From Cafeteria roenbergensis (taxonomy: Eukaryota; Sar; Bigyra; Bicosoecida; Cafeteriaceae): DNA of 64,000 nt. Below, one piece after another: positions 53,250-64,000 of this stretch (position 1 is the first letter of the stretch; each line of letters begins with the position of its first letter). Below the pieces are notes generated by a model, which had not been told where the DNA came from, ran no database searches, and saw nothing but the letters and a program-made list of their open reading frames with translations. Position numbers and translations under genes: made by a program. The stretch spans positions 186,001-250,000 of the forward strand of contig VLTN01000014.1 in NCBI GenBank assembly GCA_008330645.1, given 5' to 3'.

Positions 53250-56200
53250 ATGGACTCCAAGGAGCGGAAGGCGGACAGCCTCGCAGCCAACCTTTCGCTT
53301 CGCCGTGGTCGTCACCCGGTGTCCCTCGGGCGGCGCGCGCCAGTGTGGAAGTTTGTGTGAGTTTCAGCGCCTGGACCTGCGACAGCGACACCGGCAATCC
53401 CGGCGACCGCGCCATCCCCGCGACTTGCGCTCGCTGCCCCTGCAGATTGGGAGTTGCAAGCGGCGACTCGAGGCTGAGGTCGCAGTCTGTGGCACGCCGT
53501 CCGCGCGCTCTCGCCGACGCACCCTGCTCCCTTGGGTGATGCTCCTCGTTTTGATTGCTGCCCGCCGCAGGGACACGTCCGAGAGCTCGCTAAAGCTGGC
53601 CCGGATGGGGCTTGTTCCTTCCGAGGTGCGCAAATTCAAGGCGCAGGCTGCTGCGGCGGGGGGGCGGGCTGAGCGCCTGCCCAGGAGCGGCGCCGCAGCT
53701 GCGAGCGCCAGCTGCAACAAACCCGCTGGAAGCCAGGCAACGAGGTCGTCCTTGCAGCTCGCGCTGCCGACCGACATGGTCGCTCCCGGCAGCGGCTCCC
53801 GCTCGGGGCCCTTCAGCCCCATTCGCCGGGCCGGCTTCTCCCTCCTCGGGCAGTCAGCGTCCCAGCCAGCGCTCTCCCGGCCAGGCTCTGGAGCTCCAGG
53901 CACAGCAGGAGGGGGCGCCTTGGCTGCGGCCGGGGCCTCCCACCAGGTGCTGCGCCCCACACTGGAGCCCCTGTCCCCCGGGCTGTCCTCCCCTGCCCTG
54001 TCACTCGCCTCGCCGCTGGGAGGCACGTGGAGGGCTGCCGGGGGCGGCGGCGGCGCCCACGGACCTGCTTCGGGAGCCGGTGCTACTGCGGCGGCGCCTG
54101 CGGGCCAGCTGCCCTCCCGCCTTCGGTCGGAGCTCTCCGTCTCCTCCGTGTCCACCTCTCACTTCCCCTTTGCGCATGGGGGAACGTCCCCGCCGGGCTC
54201 TGCAGGCACCGCCACGAGCTCCTGGACGCAGGCAGGCCCCCATGGAGGGCTGTCGTCGCCGTCCGGGGCGACCGACTCCGCCTTTGGCTCGAGGGTTCGG
54301 CAGGACAGGCTGCGGCTGCGCGGGCGGCAGGGCACCAACAGCGGGCTGGAGTCCGCCACCGGCCTTGGGGCCGCCTCCCCGGCCCAGGGCGCCGGCGCTT
54401 CGAGGTCGCCCGGACGCTCCGGTCACTGGAGAGCCACCGCCGTGCGGCGCCAGCGCCACGCCGCAGCCTCCATCTGGGCGTCGGCGTCCCTGGGAGCCAC
54501 CAACTCGCCCTCACCCAGCACCAGTCCCGGTGGGAGCGGTTGCCTTCGGGATGCCAGCTGGGACGGAGGAAGCAGCGGCGGGTCCGGGCAGCGAGACCAG
54601 AGCGACGCCTCGCCCTCCCCTCAGCACAGGGATGAAGGCAGCCCCCTACGGGGCAAATGGGACGCCGGCAGACCCGCCCCGGGCTCCCTGGCCGAATCCA
54701 GGCGCTCCGACGGGTCGCGACTGGCGTCGCAGCAGCAGGGGCAGCAGCATCAGAGGCAGGGCAGCTCCCGCCGACACCGCCCGACGGGCAACGCCGACGC
54801 AGGGTCGAAGGACGACGACGACGGCGGCGGTGACGGAGAGGGCTCGGACGAGGCGGGGGCGGCCGGCATCCAGCTCCCCCCGCACAACCCCGCCATTGCG
54901 CGTCACAAGATGCTGCAGTCGCTGCGCGGGCACGCGGCACACGCGCGCGCCATTGCAGCCCACCAGCGAGTGGAGGCGCTGGCGAGCAGAAAGGCCCGGG
55001 TCGGCGCCAGGGAGGCCAGCGAAAGCACGGCCAAGCCTGGCAGCGCCGCCTCCCGACTGGCCATCGCTATGTTTAAGCAGGCAGGCTGGACGAGGCAGAG
55101 CCGCGAGACCGAGCGCGCAATCCGTGAGGGGACGTACGACGGGCCCGTATTTACGCCCAACTACGCCGAGGCCAACGCTGCAAATGTGGAGCTGATTGTC
55201 GGCCGCACCGCCGTGAAGCTGAAGCACAAGGCGCGGGCTCGCGTTGCGCGCGTCAAGGCCGGGCAGACGATGACGCTCTCCAACTCGACCGACCAGCGCG
55301 TGTGCTACGGGCAGCGCGTGGCTCTGCAGCAGGAGGGCACGGGGGCGTTTCTTGTTGTGGACAGGGAGACGGGTGACATCCGCGTGATGATGCCCGACGA
55401 GCGATGGGAGCAGCGCGGGGTGCCGCCCTTTCGGGACGTCGTGGTGGGGCGCGGGGGCGTGCGGGCGGGCCTCGCTGACACCGACGAGGAGCCGCTTGTG
55501 GCGCCGGCCGACCCGGGGGAGAGCCCCGAGTCCGCCGCCGCCGCGGCCAAAGCCGTCGCTCGCCAGGCCGATGCCAAGGCCCGCACCGTGCGCGCCCCGA
55601 TCTTCACGTTCCGCCTGTGCGACCTAGCGCACCCACAGCGCACGACGGAGGTGCGTCACGGCGAGCCCCTCTGGCTCGTTGCCATGGCGGGCCGGGGCGA
55701 GGACGACTGGAAGGCGGGCAGCGTCATCGGGTCCCACGTTCACAGGCCCGTGGAGCTGAGCGCTTCCGCCGCCAAGGCCCTTCGGCCGGACCAGCTCAAA
55801 GCGCTCGTCGACACGAGGGGCGCCATCGTGGGCTCGGTGCGGGGTCGCAACGGCGCGACAAGCTTCCTGGGAGGGGCGGTCAGCTCGATGCGAGACACCG
55901 TGGCCGCGTCTCTGCGGGGCGGCATCGCCAATCCGAGCCGTCGCGCCAACGGAGGCGGCGGCGGCGGCGTGGGGCTTGTCGGGCTGGGCAGCCCGCCCCG
56001 CCACGCGGCCAAGAACCTCACCGCGCCTGGCCTGCCCCAGCCCGTGCTCGACCCTCAAGCCCTGGCCCGGCTCAGAAGCCAGCAGAGCAGCGCATCGGTC
56101 GCCGATGCCGTAAGCGAGGACCTTGTCCCCCTGTCGTCGGCCGCCAGCGGCGACGAATCCGCATTCCTTTCGCTCACGAGACGCGCTGCGGAGCGCACGG

Positions 56201-59200
56201 CACGACTGGCGGCCCTACCGAGTATGGTACTGGCAGAGCCCACGCCGTGGCCCACACTGTCCAGCGAGGCACTCGGCACGGCAGCCCAGCCGGCGTCCGC
56301 CTTGGAGGCCGCCAGGGGGGCCAACACCCTTCCGCACGACCCGCCGGCCGGCCTGGGCAGGGATGTGCTGCGTCGAGTCGGCGACCAGGTGGGCGTGCCC
56401 CGCCCCGTGCCTGCCCACGTTCCCGCCTCCAAGGCACATGCCTACCTGCTGGGCCCCGCCACGACGGGCAACTCAAGCGGCGTGTACTTCGAGGGGGACC
56501 CGGGCTACGAGGTGCTCTACGACACGGCCAACAAGGCCCCGCTGGTGCTGGGCTCGTGGCGCGCGATGCCGGCCCTCAAGGCGCAGCTCCCAGACGGGTC
56601 GGTGATGGGGGCGCTGGGAGCCGAGCGGCGTCGTGGCGCTCACACGGACATCGCGGCCACGTCGCCAGATGGCCCGCCGCGGCCGCGGTCGGGCCGCGTG
56701 AAGACGCCCCTGACAGACGGCATCGCCACCACGCTGGCCATGACGACTACGTCGCTCGATCCGGACAGCGACCACGAAGAGGACGCCTACAAGCGGCCCG
56801 CCACCGGCGGAGCGCCGGGAGCCGCAGTGGCGCGGCCCTCGTCGGCAGGCAAGCGGCCGGACGAGTCCCCTGCCGAGGGCAGCATCATCATGAACGGGGC
56901 ACGCATCTACCTCGAGCAGGACTGGTTCTACATCTCGGCAGCGGCAAGGGGCTCCGGCATCTCGCTGGCCCGCTCGGACGACCCCGCCATCGCAAGCACC
57001 ATCGCAAACGCCGTCGAGGACGCCGAGCAGGCCAAGGAGGACGCTCGTCGATCGCGCGCCGCGGGCTCAGTGGCCGAGGGCAGGACCCAATCCAGGGCCT
57101 CACGAGCGCCCACGCGGGTGTCTGTTGCGGCGGCATCCATCAACAAGCGCGCGGAAAGCTCTCGCCCGGCCATTCTCGAGCAGCTCCAGGGCGAGCTGGT
57201 GGGCCCTTGGCGGGTCGATAGGAGGGGCATCTTCACCATCAAGGTGGTGGTCGGCAACGAGCTTGACGAGGAAGCGGAGGACTCGCCGGAGGCCCAGGCG
57301 GCCGCCTCGGCGGCGGCGGCGGCTGCCGCTGCGGCAGCCGCCGCCGGGAGTTCTCCGCTTGCGACAAAGCGGTCCCGCACGGGCTCCCTGTCCGGCCGAG
57401 CTGCAAGAAAGAGTATCCGCCCAGGCGCCGCAAGCGCGGCAGTATCGGGCCGCAAGGGCGCGGCTGCGCCCCACCCGCGGCTGCACAACACTGCTCAGGA
57501 CGGGCCGGGCGCCCCTGCTGCCGCTCCTTCCGCTGCCGACGCCGCCGCCGCGGCCGCCGCTGCTTCTTCGCAGGCAGAACCGGAGACTCCCCAGCTTTCT
57601 GCCACAGCCGCCTTGCTGCGGCGCATGCAAGCGAGGGAAGAGGCGCAGCTTGCAGGCACGCCTGCAGCCGCCCCTCCCCCTTCTGGGCGCCTCACTTCTC
57701 GCTCCCGTGCCAAGCGCTACAACTTCGACTCCGCCAAAGCCGCCCGGGAGGCGCTCGAGCGCCAGCGGCGAATCGAGCAACGCGGCCGATCGCAAATCGC
57801 AGATTCGCGCAGGCAGCGCCTGGGTCTCGCGCCGAGCAAGCAGTACAGCAAGGTGCTCGTCGGGGGTGAGTCCTTCGCGGTGGGGTTGCGCCGAGTGCGC
57901 ATGCAGTTTGAGGATGCGGTGGACAGCAGCTTCCTCGAGCACGAGGCCGAAAAGCTGCGTCAGGCGGAGGCTTCGGGCCGCCCCAGCGCCTTGGAAGCGG
58001 AGCTTGCAAGGCGAAGCGCTCCAAACTCGCCAGGGAGCGCAGCCGCGGCGACGTGGTCGCCGGGCGAGGCCTCGGTGAGCGATGCTGCTGCTCAAGCCTC
58101 CGACAGCCTCAAGCGCGGCGAGTCGCGCAGGTTCCCTGCTTCGTCTGCCTCAAAGCCTGCCACCCCGCGCCCCGAGGACTTCTTCAAGCTCGAGTGGGAC
58201 GAGGACGAGGACGAGGACGAGGCCGCGGACGCGGACAGGGGCCGGCCAGGCACGGGCGTGTCGGTTTCGTCGGTTTCGTGGCTTGACCGATCGTCGAAGG
58301 GCCAGCAACTCACCGGGGCGGTGCAGGGCGCGGGCCTTTCGCCCGGGCCCCCATCGCATGGCAGCCCCGGCTCGGCTCCTGGGCAGGCGCCGGCTGACTC
58401 GATGGAGCGCTTGCGGCCAGGAGCCGCCGCGGCTCGGGGCGGCGGTGACGATGGCGACTTGGCCACCAGCGGCACCGAGGCAGCGTCCACGCCCGAGGGC
58501 GCCGTAGCTCGGAGCGCCTGCGGTAGCGAGTCAGCCGACACCGTTTCGGGGGCAGTAGGCCGCTCGGGTGGAGGCAGCGGGTCGTGGTCTTCGCCCCAGC
58601 GTCGGAGCGGGTCCACGAGCAGGACGCGTGCGACCTCTCGCGTCCGCCCTGACCTGCCCGTGAGGCTCCCTTCCCAGCCCCTCTGGAGCAGGCTGGACAG
58701 CGAGGCTAGCGAAGTGTCTGACCGCATCTACCGGGAGGACACGGCAGAGCGGTCCAACGCCGAGCGCGCAGCAGCACAGATATCGCGCGAGTCCAGCGCA
58801 GCAGCACGCCGTGCCAAGGAGGCCAGCGCCCGGGAGTCCAACCACGAGCGCGACGCCGCGTCGCTTGCACGCTCCCAGGAGCTCGCGAGCATCGCAGAGT
58901 GCCAAGAGGCCACGATCAGGCGCTTCATCGGGACGTCTCTGCCGGAGGACAGCGCGCTCGCGCGGGACTCTGGCGCGACTCTCCCGACTGGCCTGGCAGA
59001 CGAGGAAGACCACTCTGGCGGCGCGCCAGAGCTGGTGACGGCTCGCACCGGCACAACAGCGGGGCTCGCGGACGTGGGCACGATCCGTGGGACCACCGGC
59101 CGCACCACTGGCCGGACCACTGGACGCACGGGCGTCAGTGGCGCTCCTTGGGACGACTTGGGCGCGAACCGGCTGACTGCCGATGCGCCCGCCCCCGGGG

Positions 59201-60591
59201 AGGGCCTGGGAGCGCTGCAGCGCCACCTTGCCACAATCAAGGCCGGGGCAGCGCCCATGGGGCAGTCGCCCACCACGTTTGCCCTTGACGCAGAGACGGT
59301 GTGTCCCTTGCAGGCTGCGGAGGCCGAGCGAGCAGCAGCGAACGGCTCTGGCGGAGGCGCCAGGGCGGGAAACCCAGACCTCTCGCGGCTTATGCTGATT
59401 GGCGAGCTGTCCGCCCTGGCGAGGGGCGGCCCAGGGGCCGCGGGCGCGGGCGGGGACGTCATCAGAGACGCCATGGCCGGCCGCCCCGTCCTCGGCGAGA
59501 GGCTTATCGTGGACGGAGAGGTGCTCACGCGAACGGCAGCGGGGGAGCTCACGGAGAAACTGCTCATGGCGCGGATCCAGGCGCTGGGGGCACAGGACAG
59601 CCGAGGCAGCGGCGCTGAGCAGGGCCTCGGGCTGACGGAGCCCCCTGCCGGGGCGACTTCGCAGAGCTGGACGAGCCAGCGGGCTCGCTCGCCTGCATCG
59701 GCTGGCATGCCGGTGGAGCGCGGCAACGCCACCGGCCTCAGGCGGGACTCCAGCTTTGATCCAGACGCCGACGCGGCGGAGGAGCTGGCCATGACGGCGG
59801 AGGCGCTGGGCGTGCTGGATCGGCAGGCGGAGGAGCTGCCAAACGTGCCGAGCGCTCAGCTTGCGGCACGAGCGTCGTCGAGCGGCAGGCTCGGCAGCGC
59901 TGGCCGGTCCGCCGGGGCCGGCATGCACGAGCCGCCTTCCAGGCAAGAGCAGACCAAGGCCCGCTCCACAGAGCGCGCCAGGCGGACGAGGCGGCTTTCC
60001 TGGACCGCCAACGACGAGGACGGCGCCGCCGAAGCCCTCGCGCGCGCTGGTGCGAAGGCAGGCGACCCCGCATTCGACAGCATCGTGGACCCTGTGACCG
60101 GGCGTCGCGGCAAGCCAGGCTCTGCGTTCACGTTTGCGGCCGCGAACCACTTTGCAACCGTTCTCGCCAAAGAGGACAGCACGATGCGGGACGTGGCGCG
60201 CCTTGAGCTCACCGGGACCAAGGGCTCGGACATCGTCCGCGAGCTGCTGTCTCGGAAGGAGGTGTATCAGCTCCCCGTCGGCATGCGTCCCAAGGAGATC
60301 ACCGCAGGAGTGGACCCTGCAAAGGTTCACTCCACGTTTGCGACTTCCTACGACTCGGAGTCGACCCTGCGTGCGCAATTGGCTTTTGGCAGGTCGTTTC
60401 ACCGCCTCTCGGCAAAGTCCTCGCTCTCGCGCATCGAGTCGGCCGCGCGCATGCTCCGCTCGGGGGAGCTCGTGTCTGGTTCGGGTCTGCTGGGCTCGCT
60501 TGCGGCGACGCCAAAAGGCGATGCTGAGGAGGAGGGGGGTTCCACTCCCGCTGCCGCGCCCGTGGCGGTGCCCGCAACGCTGGAGGAATGA
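53250..60591 (+). CDS. Large protein with beta-trefoil-like (MIR-like) segments
   Basis: Two exons, 53250-53356 and 53571-60591, joined in phase 2 (GTGAGT donor, CCGCCGCAG acceptor); 2,375 aa starting MDSKERKADSLAANLSLRR. The second exon is open further upstream, but only through what the model treats as intron. Residues about 560-780 contain beta-rich blocks (QRVCYGQRVALQQEGTGAFL, VVDRETGDIRVM, EVRHGEPLWLVAMAG). A second set at about 960-1260 includes GVYFEGDPGYEVLYDT, GARIYLEQDWFYISAAARG and WRVDRRGIFTIKVVV. These resemble the short strands of MIR/beta-trefoil folds, but I cannot name a family. Elsewhere it is disordered and Ser/Gly/Ala-rich, with an acidic run (DEDEDEDEA, about 1585) and a TGRT repeat. 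The C-terminal 150 residues look conserved and helical. Function unknown. Confidence 0.65.
59080..59130 (+). repeat. Coding 12-bp repeat (TGRT)
   Basis: About four diverged 12-bp units encode TGRTTGRTTGRT within a disordered part of the 2,375-aa protein. Confidence 0.75.
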
Positions 60592-60874
60592 GCCGGTACG
60601 ATCTGTCCGCCGCCGAGGAGGAAGCCTTGAGCAGGCCCTGCGTGACAGCGTTCGAGCGCGTGCGGCTACCGTGACGGGGCGCGAGCGTGCACCCGGCCGC
60701 GCGATTGTTGTGAACCACGAAGCGAACAGCGCCGCTAGGCACACATGCAGGTCACTCGCTGAAGCGCACACGGCAGCGACCGGGCGCCCGAGGCCTGCGG
60801 GCGCTCCAAAGAGCACGGCAGTGCGAACATACGAGCGCCCAGACCCTCCCGCGACCGCGGGTTGGAGGCGGTGC

Positions 60875-63800
60875 TCAGTCGTCCAAGAGGTCCCTGCACT
60901 CAAGCAGGAGGCTCTCGGCGGCGTCCCTCACCGCCGGCACGGCGTCCGCGGCCCCGGAGGTGATGAGGTCGCTGACTACAGTGACGACGTCGTCCGCCCG
61001 GTACGACCCCTCCTTGTGCCACTGCGACAGCAGCAACAGCTCCTGCAGCGTCAGCACGTACTCTGCCCGCAGTGGGTCCGTTTCCGGCAGGTCCACCACC
61101 TCCCTGAGGCAGATGTCTATCAGCACGTGCAGGTCCGTGGTGTAGAACAGGGACACCACGGACGCAGGCAGGGCCCCTGGCTGCAGCAGCCTGCGAATGA
61201 GGGACGTGGCGGCAGTCAGCTGGTCAGGGTTCGCCCCAGCAGAGACCTCAGCGTGGTGCTCGCCCACCCCCACCAGAACGTTGAGCAAGCCTGCTGCCAT
61301 GCCAGCCACGAGCGACGGGTGGTCGCACAGCACGTCGCTCAAGCCCGGAATGCGGCCCTGGGCGTCGGGCGCCAGCCCTGCCGCAACGCCGGCTTGAGCT
61401 GTGGCGGCAGGGTCCGCGAACACTGCCTCCTCGCAGGCGAGGGTCAATGAGGAGAGAGCGGCGGTCACTGCCGCCGTGGTCTGGCCCCGTGGCGCGGCGC
61501 TGAGCGCGGACGCCAGGCACGCGCTAGCTGCGTAGCGGAGCTCTGCGTCTCTCAGGCACGCCAGGGTTTCCGTCGCCACGGCCTCGGCAGGCGCGCCTCC
61601 TTCCCCGGCGTCCGCCTGGCCGGCCCCTCCGGGTGCGTCCGGGTACCCGAGCTCGCTCAGCTGAACCGGCTCCATGACCGTTGCGCCAAGAGCAAGCTCG
61701 AGAAGCAAGCAGAATGAAAAGAGCGACTCCTCGTCCACAGTGTCGCTCCGAGCCCGGGCAACGGCGATGGTTTCTGCGGGAGGCGCAGTCCCGCTGGCAA
61801 ACCCTGCTGCTTCCCCAGCACCTGCTCCAGAGACATCACCACCACCACCACCAGCGGCGGCGGCAGCAGCGGCGGCGGCGGCAGCGGCGGCGGTGGCGGC
61901 GGCGCCCTCCGGGCTCCTTGGCCACCGCAGGCGCCAGCCGTGCAGCGACGCCACGATGCCTGCAATGCAGACAGATATCGTGTCGCTCAGCCCCGCCCAG
62001 CACCGCCACAGCGGCTGCTCAGAGGACGGCATTCGCTCCGATGCGCCAGCGATGCTGGCGGCAGAGCTGCCGGGCGCCGTGCCGTCCGGGCCAGCAGGTG
62101 CGCCTGCGGCCTCGCCGTCGGCGCCGGGTCTGCGCACAGCCCCGCAAGCAGGGGCCGCTGCGCGGCTGAAGGGCGTGATCAGCATCCGCGGGACGTCGTC
62201 GTCCAGCTGCGCGGCGAGGAACAGACACTGGGCCGCGGCTCTGCTCACCGCAGGGGGCAGCGTGGGCCCCAGGCACGAGACGAGGAATCGGGGCAGGATG
62301 GAGTTGTGGAGGCGAAGCAGCTCTGCCCACTCTTCGTCGCTGCCTTGGCTCTGCATGAGCACGAGCATCGCGCTGAGCCGCCGGTAGAGCCCTGTGGCGA
62401 GCGACGGGCCGCTGGCAGCCACCAGGAGGCTGCCGATGACGTCATCGTCCAAGGCGTCGGCGGCAGACGACGTCTCTGCCGCGCCAGACTCTCCCCCGGC
62501 TGCCTGTGCGTCGGCGTATTGTTCCGCTGCGAGCGTCGCAACGGACGGAAGCGCAGGCACAAGGCGCCAGACGGCCTGCCCGGCGCCGAGGGGCCCGCCG
62601 TCGCCGGGGGCCGCGGGCACGACAGTGGGGATGCTGGGCAGAGTGGGCCACGGCGGCCGAGTCTTGAAGGCGGCGCCAGGGGCGGCGGGGCGCTGAGCGG
62701 GGACCTCTTCGCCGGCTGCAAGTGGCCCGTCGGTGGTGGTGGCGGCGTCGGCGATGGCGGCGGCACCGTGCTGGGCGGCCGCCGCGCTGAGCGCGTTGAG
62801 CTCCCTGGCGACGTCCTCCGCAGAGGCTGCGGCGTCGCCCGCCTCCTCCTCGGCCGCGCTCCACGCCGCGGCCAGGGCCTCCGGCATCAGCCCCGCCCGC
62901 ATCAGCAGCGACGCCGCGTCGCTGTGGTCGGTGCCGCCCCCCCACACGCGCTCCAGGCGGGAGTCCGGGTCGCCAAGCACCTCGGCCTCTGCGGCGCGGG
63001 GCCTGCACCCCAGCAGCGGGTCGGTGTCGCTCACGTCCGAGTGAGCGAGCGCCGCGTCGCTCAGCTCCGGCTTGTCGACGTCCTCCGGTCGCTCCCACTT
63101 GGTCTCGCCAGTGACCCTGTTAACCCAGTACACTTCACCATGGGTCAGACCCCTGGACTCGCCCCGGCGAGTCACCCACTGGCCCGCGGCGGAAATCCTC
63201 CCCCCCTGAATCGGGTGGCCCAGTGTGCCCACGATGGACGAGTGAGTGCCCCCCGACCGCCCCCACACGCCCAGCGCAGCCGCCACGCGAGCAAAGCAGC
63301 GGCCCGACGCGGCCACAGAGCTAAATCCGAGATGGTCCCCTGCGAAGCCTGAGGCACCATCTCCGCTCAGACCCCAGCCGGGCATAGAGGCTGAGGCCCT
63401 GACCGCCGGTGCAGGCTTGCGGGGTGCCGCCCGCTCCTCCTGGGCAGCAGCGCCAGTGCCGGGGTCCTGCGCTGCCGCCTGCTCCCCAGCGGCAGCGGCC
63501 GCGGCCGGGCGCTGGCCCGCCGCGTCTGGACGGGCCTCCTCACCTGGCTTCTCGGCGGCTGGAGCGACCAGCCCTGCAGGGCCCCGCGATTGGGAGTCCG
63601 AGGGGGCGTCAAAGGACACAGGGGTGGGCAGCCGCCCGGGGTCCGCTCCGGCGGCGGCATCACCAGCGGCGCCGGGAGCATCCGGCAGAGGCGGCGGCGT
63701 CAGCGACTCGGTGCTGTCGCTCGCCGCCTGCGACGTGCGGATCAACGCAACCCCCGGCGCGGGATCCCCCGCGTCGGCATGCGACTCCTGGTCCACGTCT

Positions 63801-64000
63801 GCAGCGGCCTCAGGCTGCTCGGCCGCTTGAGGCGCTTCTTCAATTCCGAGCTCGTCCAACACTTGCTCGTCCTCGAAGCCAAACTCGCGAATCTGGGACG
63901 CATCCACGCCTTCGGGGGGATCCCACAGCGTGTCCCCCGTTTCCACATTGAAGTAGTACGCCGCGCTCCCGTCCCCGGGGTCGCACAGCCTCCAGTCAGC
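60875..64000 (-). CDS. SPIN90/Ldb17-like protein with tandem WW domains (5' end outside window)
   Basis: The frame is open to the right edge, so the N terminus is missing; 1,041 aa are visible. The first visible residues form a WW domain (DWRLCDPGDGSAAYYFNVET, GDTLWDPPE). A second WW follows about 260 residues later (GQWVTRRGESRGLTHGEVYW, VNRVTGETKWERPED). The C-terminal part carries the SPIN90/Ldb17 leucine-rich domain: LFYTTDLHVLIDICLREVVD, LPETDPLRAEYVLTLQELLL and YRADDVVTVVSDL. SPIN90-type proteins activate Arp2/3 complex to start linear actin filaments, and yeast Ldb17 acts in endocytosis. WW domains bind proline motifs, here apparently in place of the SH3 domain of animal SPIN90. An Ala-rich linker joins the parts. 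The gene converges on the 2,375-aa gene with 283 bp between stops. Confidence 0.78.
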   Translation of the reverse strand, partial: ADWRLCDPGDGSAAYYFNVETGDTLWDPPEGVDASQIREFGFEDEQVLDELGIEEAPQAAEQPEAAADVDQESHADAGDPAPGVALIRTSQAASDSTESLTPPPLPDAPGAAGDAAAGADPGRLPTPVSFDAPSDSQSRGPAGLVAPAAEKPGEEARPDAAGQRPAAAAAAGEQAAAQDPGTGAAAQEERAAPRKPAPAVRASASMPGWGLSGDGASGFAGDHLGFSSVAASGRCFARVAAALGVWGRSGGTHSSIVGTLGHPIQGGRISAAGQWVTRRGESRGLTHGEVYWVNRVTGETKWERPEDVDKPELSDAALAHSDVSDTDPLLGCRPRAAEAEVLGDPDSRLERVWGGGTDHSDAASLLMRAGLMPEALAAAWSAAEEEAGDAAASAEDVARELNALSAAAAQHGAAAIADAATTTDGPLAAGEEVPAQRPAAPGAAFKTRPPWPTLPSIPTVVPAAPGDGGPLGAGQAVWRLVPALPSVATLAAEQYADAQAAGGESGAAETSSAADALDDDVIGSLLVAASGPSLATGLYRRLSAMLVLMQSQGSDEEWAELLRLHNSILPRFLVSCLGPTLPPAVSRAAAQCLFLAAQLDDDVPRMLITPFSRAAAPACGAVRRPGADGEAAGAPAGPDGTAPGSSAASIAGASERMPSSEQPLWRCWAGLSDTISVCIAGIVASLHGWRLRWPRSPEGAAATAAAAAAAAAAAAAGGGGGDVSGAGAGEAAGFASGTAPPAETIAVARARSDTVDEESLFSFCLLLELALGATVMEPVQLSELGYPDAPGGAGQADAGEGGAPAEAVATETLACLRDAELRYAASACLASALSAAPRGQTTAAVTAALSSLTLACEEAVFADPAATAQAGVAAGLAPDAQGRIPGLSDVLCDHPSLVAGMAAGLLNVLVGVGEHHAEVSAGANPDQLTAATSLIRRLLQPGALPASVVSLFYTTDLHVLIDICLREVVDLPETDPLRAEYVLTLQELLLLSQWHKEGSYRADDVVTVVSDLITSGAADAVPAVRDAAESLLLECRDLLDD

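Noticed and set aside
1-64000. CRISPR array, tRNA or rRNA gene, transposon or endogenous virophage
   Set aside because: No spaced direct repeats with unique spacers, no tRNA-like T-arm in a cloverleaf context, no transposase, integrase or capsid-like frame, and no block of lower GC content were seen by eye. A tRNAscan-SE and profile search would settle small cases.

Overview
The window is nuclear DNA from a GC-rich, gene-dense single-celled eukaryote. The evidence is 26 short spliceosomal introns (101-320 bp) whose reading phases all match, ATG starts without Shine-Dalgarno context, and eukaryote-specific families: E2F, MCTS1, a cytosolic peptide N-glycanase, a torsin-like AAA+ protein and a DUF4485 coiled-coil protein. 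Proteins are long and rich in Ala/Gly/Ser with many low-complexity insertions. A GC-rich stramenopile (for example a bicosoecid) or haptophyte would fit, but the lineage is inference. I see no AT-rich viral block, transposon, rRNA, tRNA or CRISPR array.

Layout of 16 genes, strand in brackets: RAP-domain RNA-binding protein (+); secreted permuted papain-fold protein (-); UPF1-like helicase (-); torsin-like AAA+ (+); two-TM Cache sensor (-); TrmH/SpoU RNA methyltransferase (+); topoisomerase VI B-like ATPase (-); large unrecognised six-exon protein (+); peptide N-glycanase with extra domains (-); E2F (+); phosphopantothenoylcysteine decarboxylase (-); 3,074-aa giant protein (+); MCTS1 (+); DUF4485 coiled-coil protein with polyQ (-); 2,375-aa protein with possible beta-trefoil segments (+); SPIN90/Ldb17-like protein with tandem WW domains (-, runs off the right end).

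Neighbours almost always switch strand (13 of 15 junctions), giving six divergent gene pairs with 141-778 bp between start codons and seven convergent pairs with 217-367 bp between stop codons. The torsin-helicase divergent gap carries an AT-rich inverted repeat. The Cache-methyltransferase gap carries a CCAAT box.

The genes do not form one pathway. They cover RNA and translation (RAP, TrmH, MCTS1, helicase), protein quality control (peptide N-glycanase, torsin-like), DNA topology and the cell cycle (topoisomerase VI B-like, E2F), coenzyme A synthesis, and cytoskeleton or cilia (DUF4485, SPIN90-like). The most unusual items are the glycanase (UBL, transglutaminase core, probable WD-like region and a C-terminal AZUL zinc finger), the torsin-like ATPase, the topoisomerase VI B-like protein and the WW-SPIN90 combination. 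Exon joins were deduced from splice motifs, phase and family alignment only; no transcript data were available.
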